64,000 nucleotides of DNA from contig NZ_FSQT01000002.1 in NCBI RefSeq assembly GCF_900143515.1, positions 3,039,501 through 3,103,500 of the forward strand, given 5' to 3'. Below are positions 63,524-64,000 of this stretch, in pieces; position 1 is the first letter of the stretch, and each line of letters begins with the position of its first letter. The stretch comes from Micromonospora cremea. Lineage in GTDB: Bacteria; Actinomycetota; Actinomycetes; Mycobacteriales; Micromonosporaceae. A model generated the notes under the pieces. It searched no databases. It was not told the origin of the DNA and saw only the letters and a list, made by a program, of their open reading frames with translations. The position numbers and the translations under genes were made by a program.

Positions 63524-64000
63524 TCAGCCTTCGATGTTGTGCATGACGTGCTTGATCCGGGTGTAGTCCTCCAGGCTGTAGACCGAGAGGTCCTTGCCGT
63601 GCCCGGAGTGCTTGAAGCCGCCGTGCGGCATCTCGGAGACGAACGGGATGTGCGTGTTCACCCAGACGCAGCCGAAGTCCAGCCGGCGGGTCATTCGCAT
63701 GGCCCGGCCGTGGTCCTTCGTCCAGACCGACGCCGAGAGGCCGTAGTCGACGCCGTTGGCCCAGCGCACCGCCTCGTCCTCGTCGGAGAACCGCTGCACG
63801 GTGATGACCGGCCCGAACACCTCGTCCTGGATGATCTCGTCGGCCTGGCGCAGCCCGGAGACCACGGTCGGCGCGTAGAAGTAGCCGCGCTCGCCCTGGC
63901 GGGAGCCGCCGGTCTGGATCGCCGCGTGGTCCGGCAGGCGGTCGACGAAACCGGTGACCCGGGCGAGCTGGTTGGCGTTGTTCAGCGGGCCGTAGAGCAC
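63524..64000 (-). CDS. Aldehyde dehydrogenase, probable gamma-aminobutyraldehyde dehydrogenase (3' part; 5' part outside window)
   Basis: Only the last 158 residues are visible. [20 protein letters not shown] followed by [10 protein letters not shown], and [20 protein letters not shown] followed by HGKDLS, are typical of PatD/gamma-aminobutyraldehyde dehydrogenases. The catalytic cysteine lies beyond position 64000. Directly upstream of gabT, consistent with putrescine-to-GABA conversion. Confidence 0.88.
   Translation of the reverse strand: MLYGPLNNANQLARVTGFVDRLPDHAAIQTGGSRQGERGYFYAPTVVSGLRQADEIIQDEVFGPVITVQRFSDEDEAVRWANGVDYGLSASVWTKDHGRAMRMTRRLDFGCVWVNTHIPFVSEMPHGGFKHSGHGKDLSVYSLEDYTRIKHVMHNIEG

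Overview
The window is high-GC, gene-dense actinobacterial DNA. The gene set (mycothiol amidase, coenzyme F420 genes, a WhiB regulator, DUF3499, DUF397/DUF5753) and the many GTG starts and leaderless promoters point to a filamentous actinomycete, most likely Micromonosporaceae (Micromonospora or a close relative). That placement rests on recognised gene families and intergenic repeat style, not on a database search. I see no rRNA, tRNA, CRISPR array, prophage or insertion sequence.

Region by region. (1) 1-8202: greA (5' part), DUF4307, mca, a small membrane protein, then yyaL. This is the order of Mycobacterium tuberculosis Rv1080c-Rv1084, interrupted here by a GGDEF-EAL protein and a secreted protein. 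(2) 8361-26512: purK-purE, a 1631-residue membrane protein, UDP-glucose dehydrogenase, a FadE25-type acyl-CoA dehydrogenase, an exporter, a thioesterase, acetoacetyl-CoA synthetase, then a TIGR03089-like protein, a glycosyltransferase and a mannose-1-phosphate guanylyltransferase. (3) 26481-39313: a NUDIX protein, hypothetical genes, fbiB-fbiA, fbiC, a DUF4331 cluster, whiB, a degenerate metallopeptidase-family protein and DUF3499. Regions 2 and 3 together hold the genes that cluster in M. tuberculosis Rv3258c-Rv3276c. (4) 39451-55210 and 62248-64000: polyamine/GABA catabolism, with PuuB-like FAD oxidases, aminotransferases, an Lrp regulator, a PotDABC-like ABC importer, a saccharopine-dehydrogenase-like protein, an agmatinase-family enzyme and aldehyde dehydrogenases. 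(5) 56774-61444: a vanRS-like two-component system followed by a serine racemase/threonine dehydratase-like enzyme, a D-Ala-D-X ligase and a VanX dipeptidase. This looks like a peptidoglycan-terminus remodelling (glycopeptide resistance-like) locus without a vanH lactate dehydrogenase.

The most striking observations are these. First, a 25-bp unit repeated 12 times without a mismatch (52380-52679) lies inside an AbiEi/DUF559-like nuclease gene and puts it out of frame; because 25 = 1 mod 3, copy number would act as a frame switch, and the gene is bracketed by two 69-nt palindromic elements. Second, the van-like cluster has a PLP enzyme where vanH or vanT would be expected. Third, there are several families of intergenic palindromic elements with conserved arms and variable cores. 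Fourth, two divergent gene pairs have -10 boxes that share one TA dinucleotide. Fifth, a perfect 16-bp palindrome covers the -10 of the whiB promoter.
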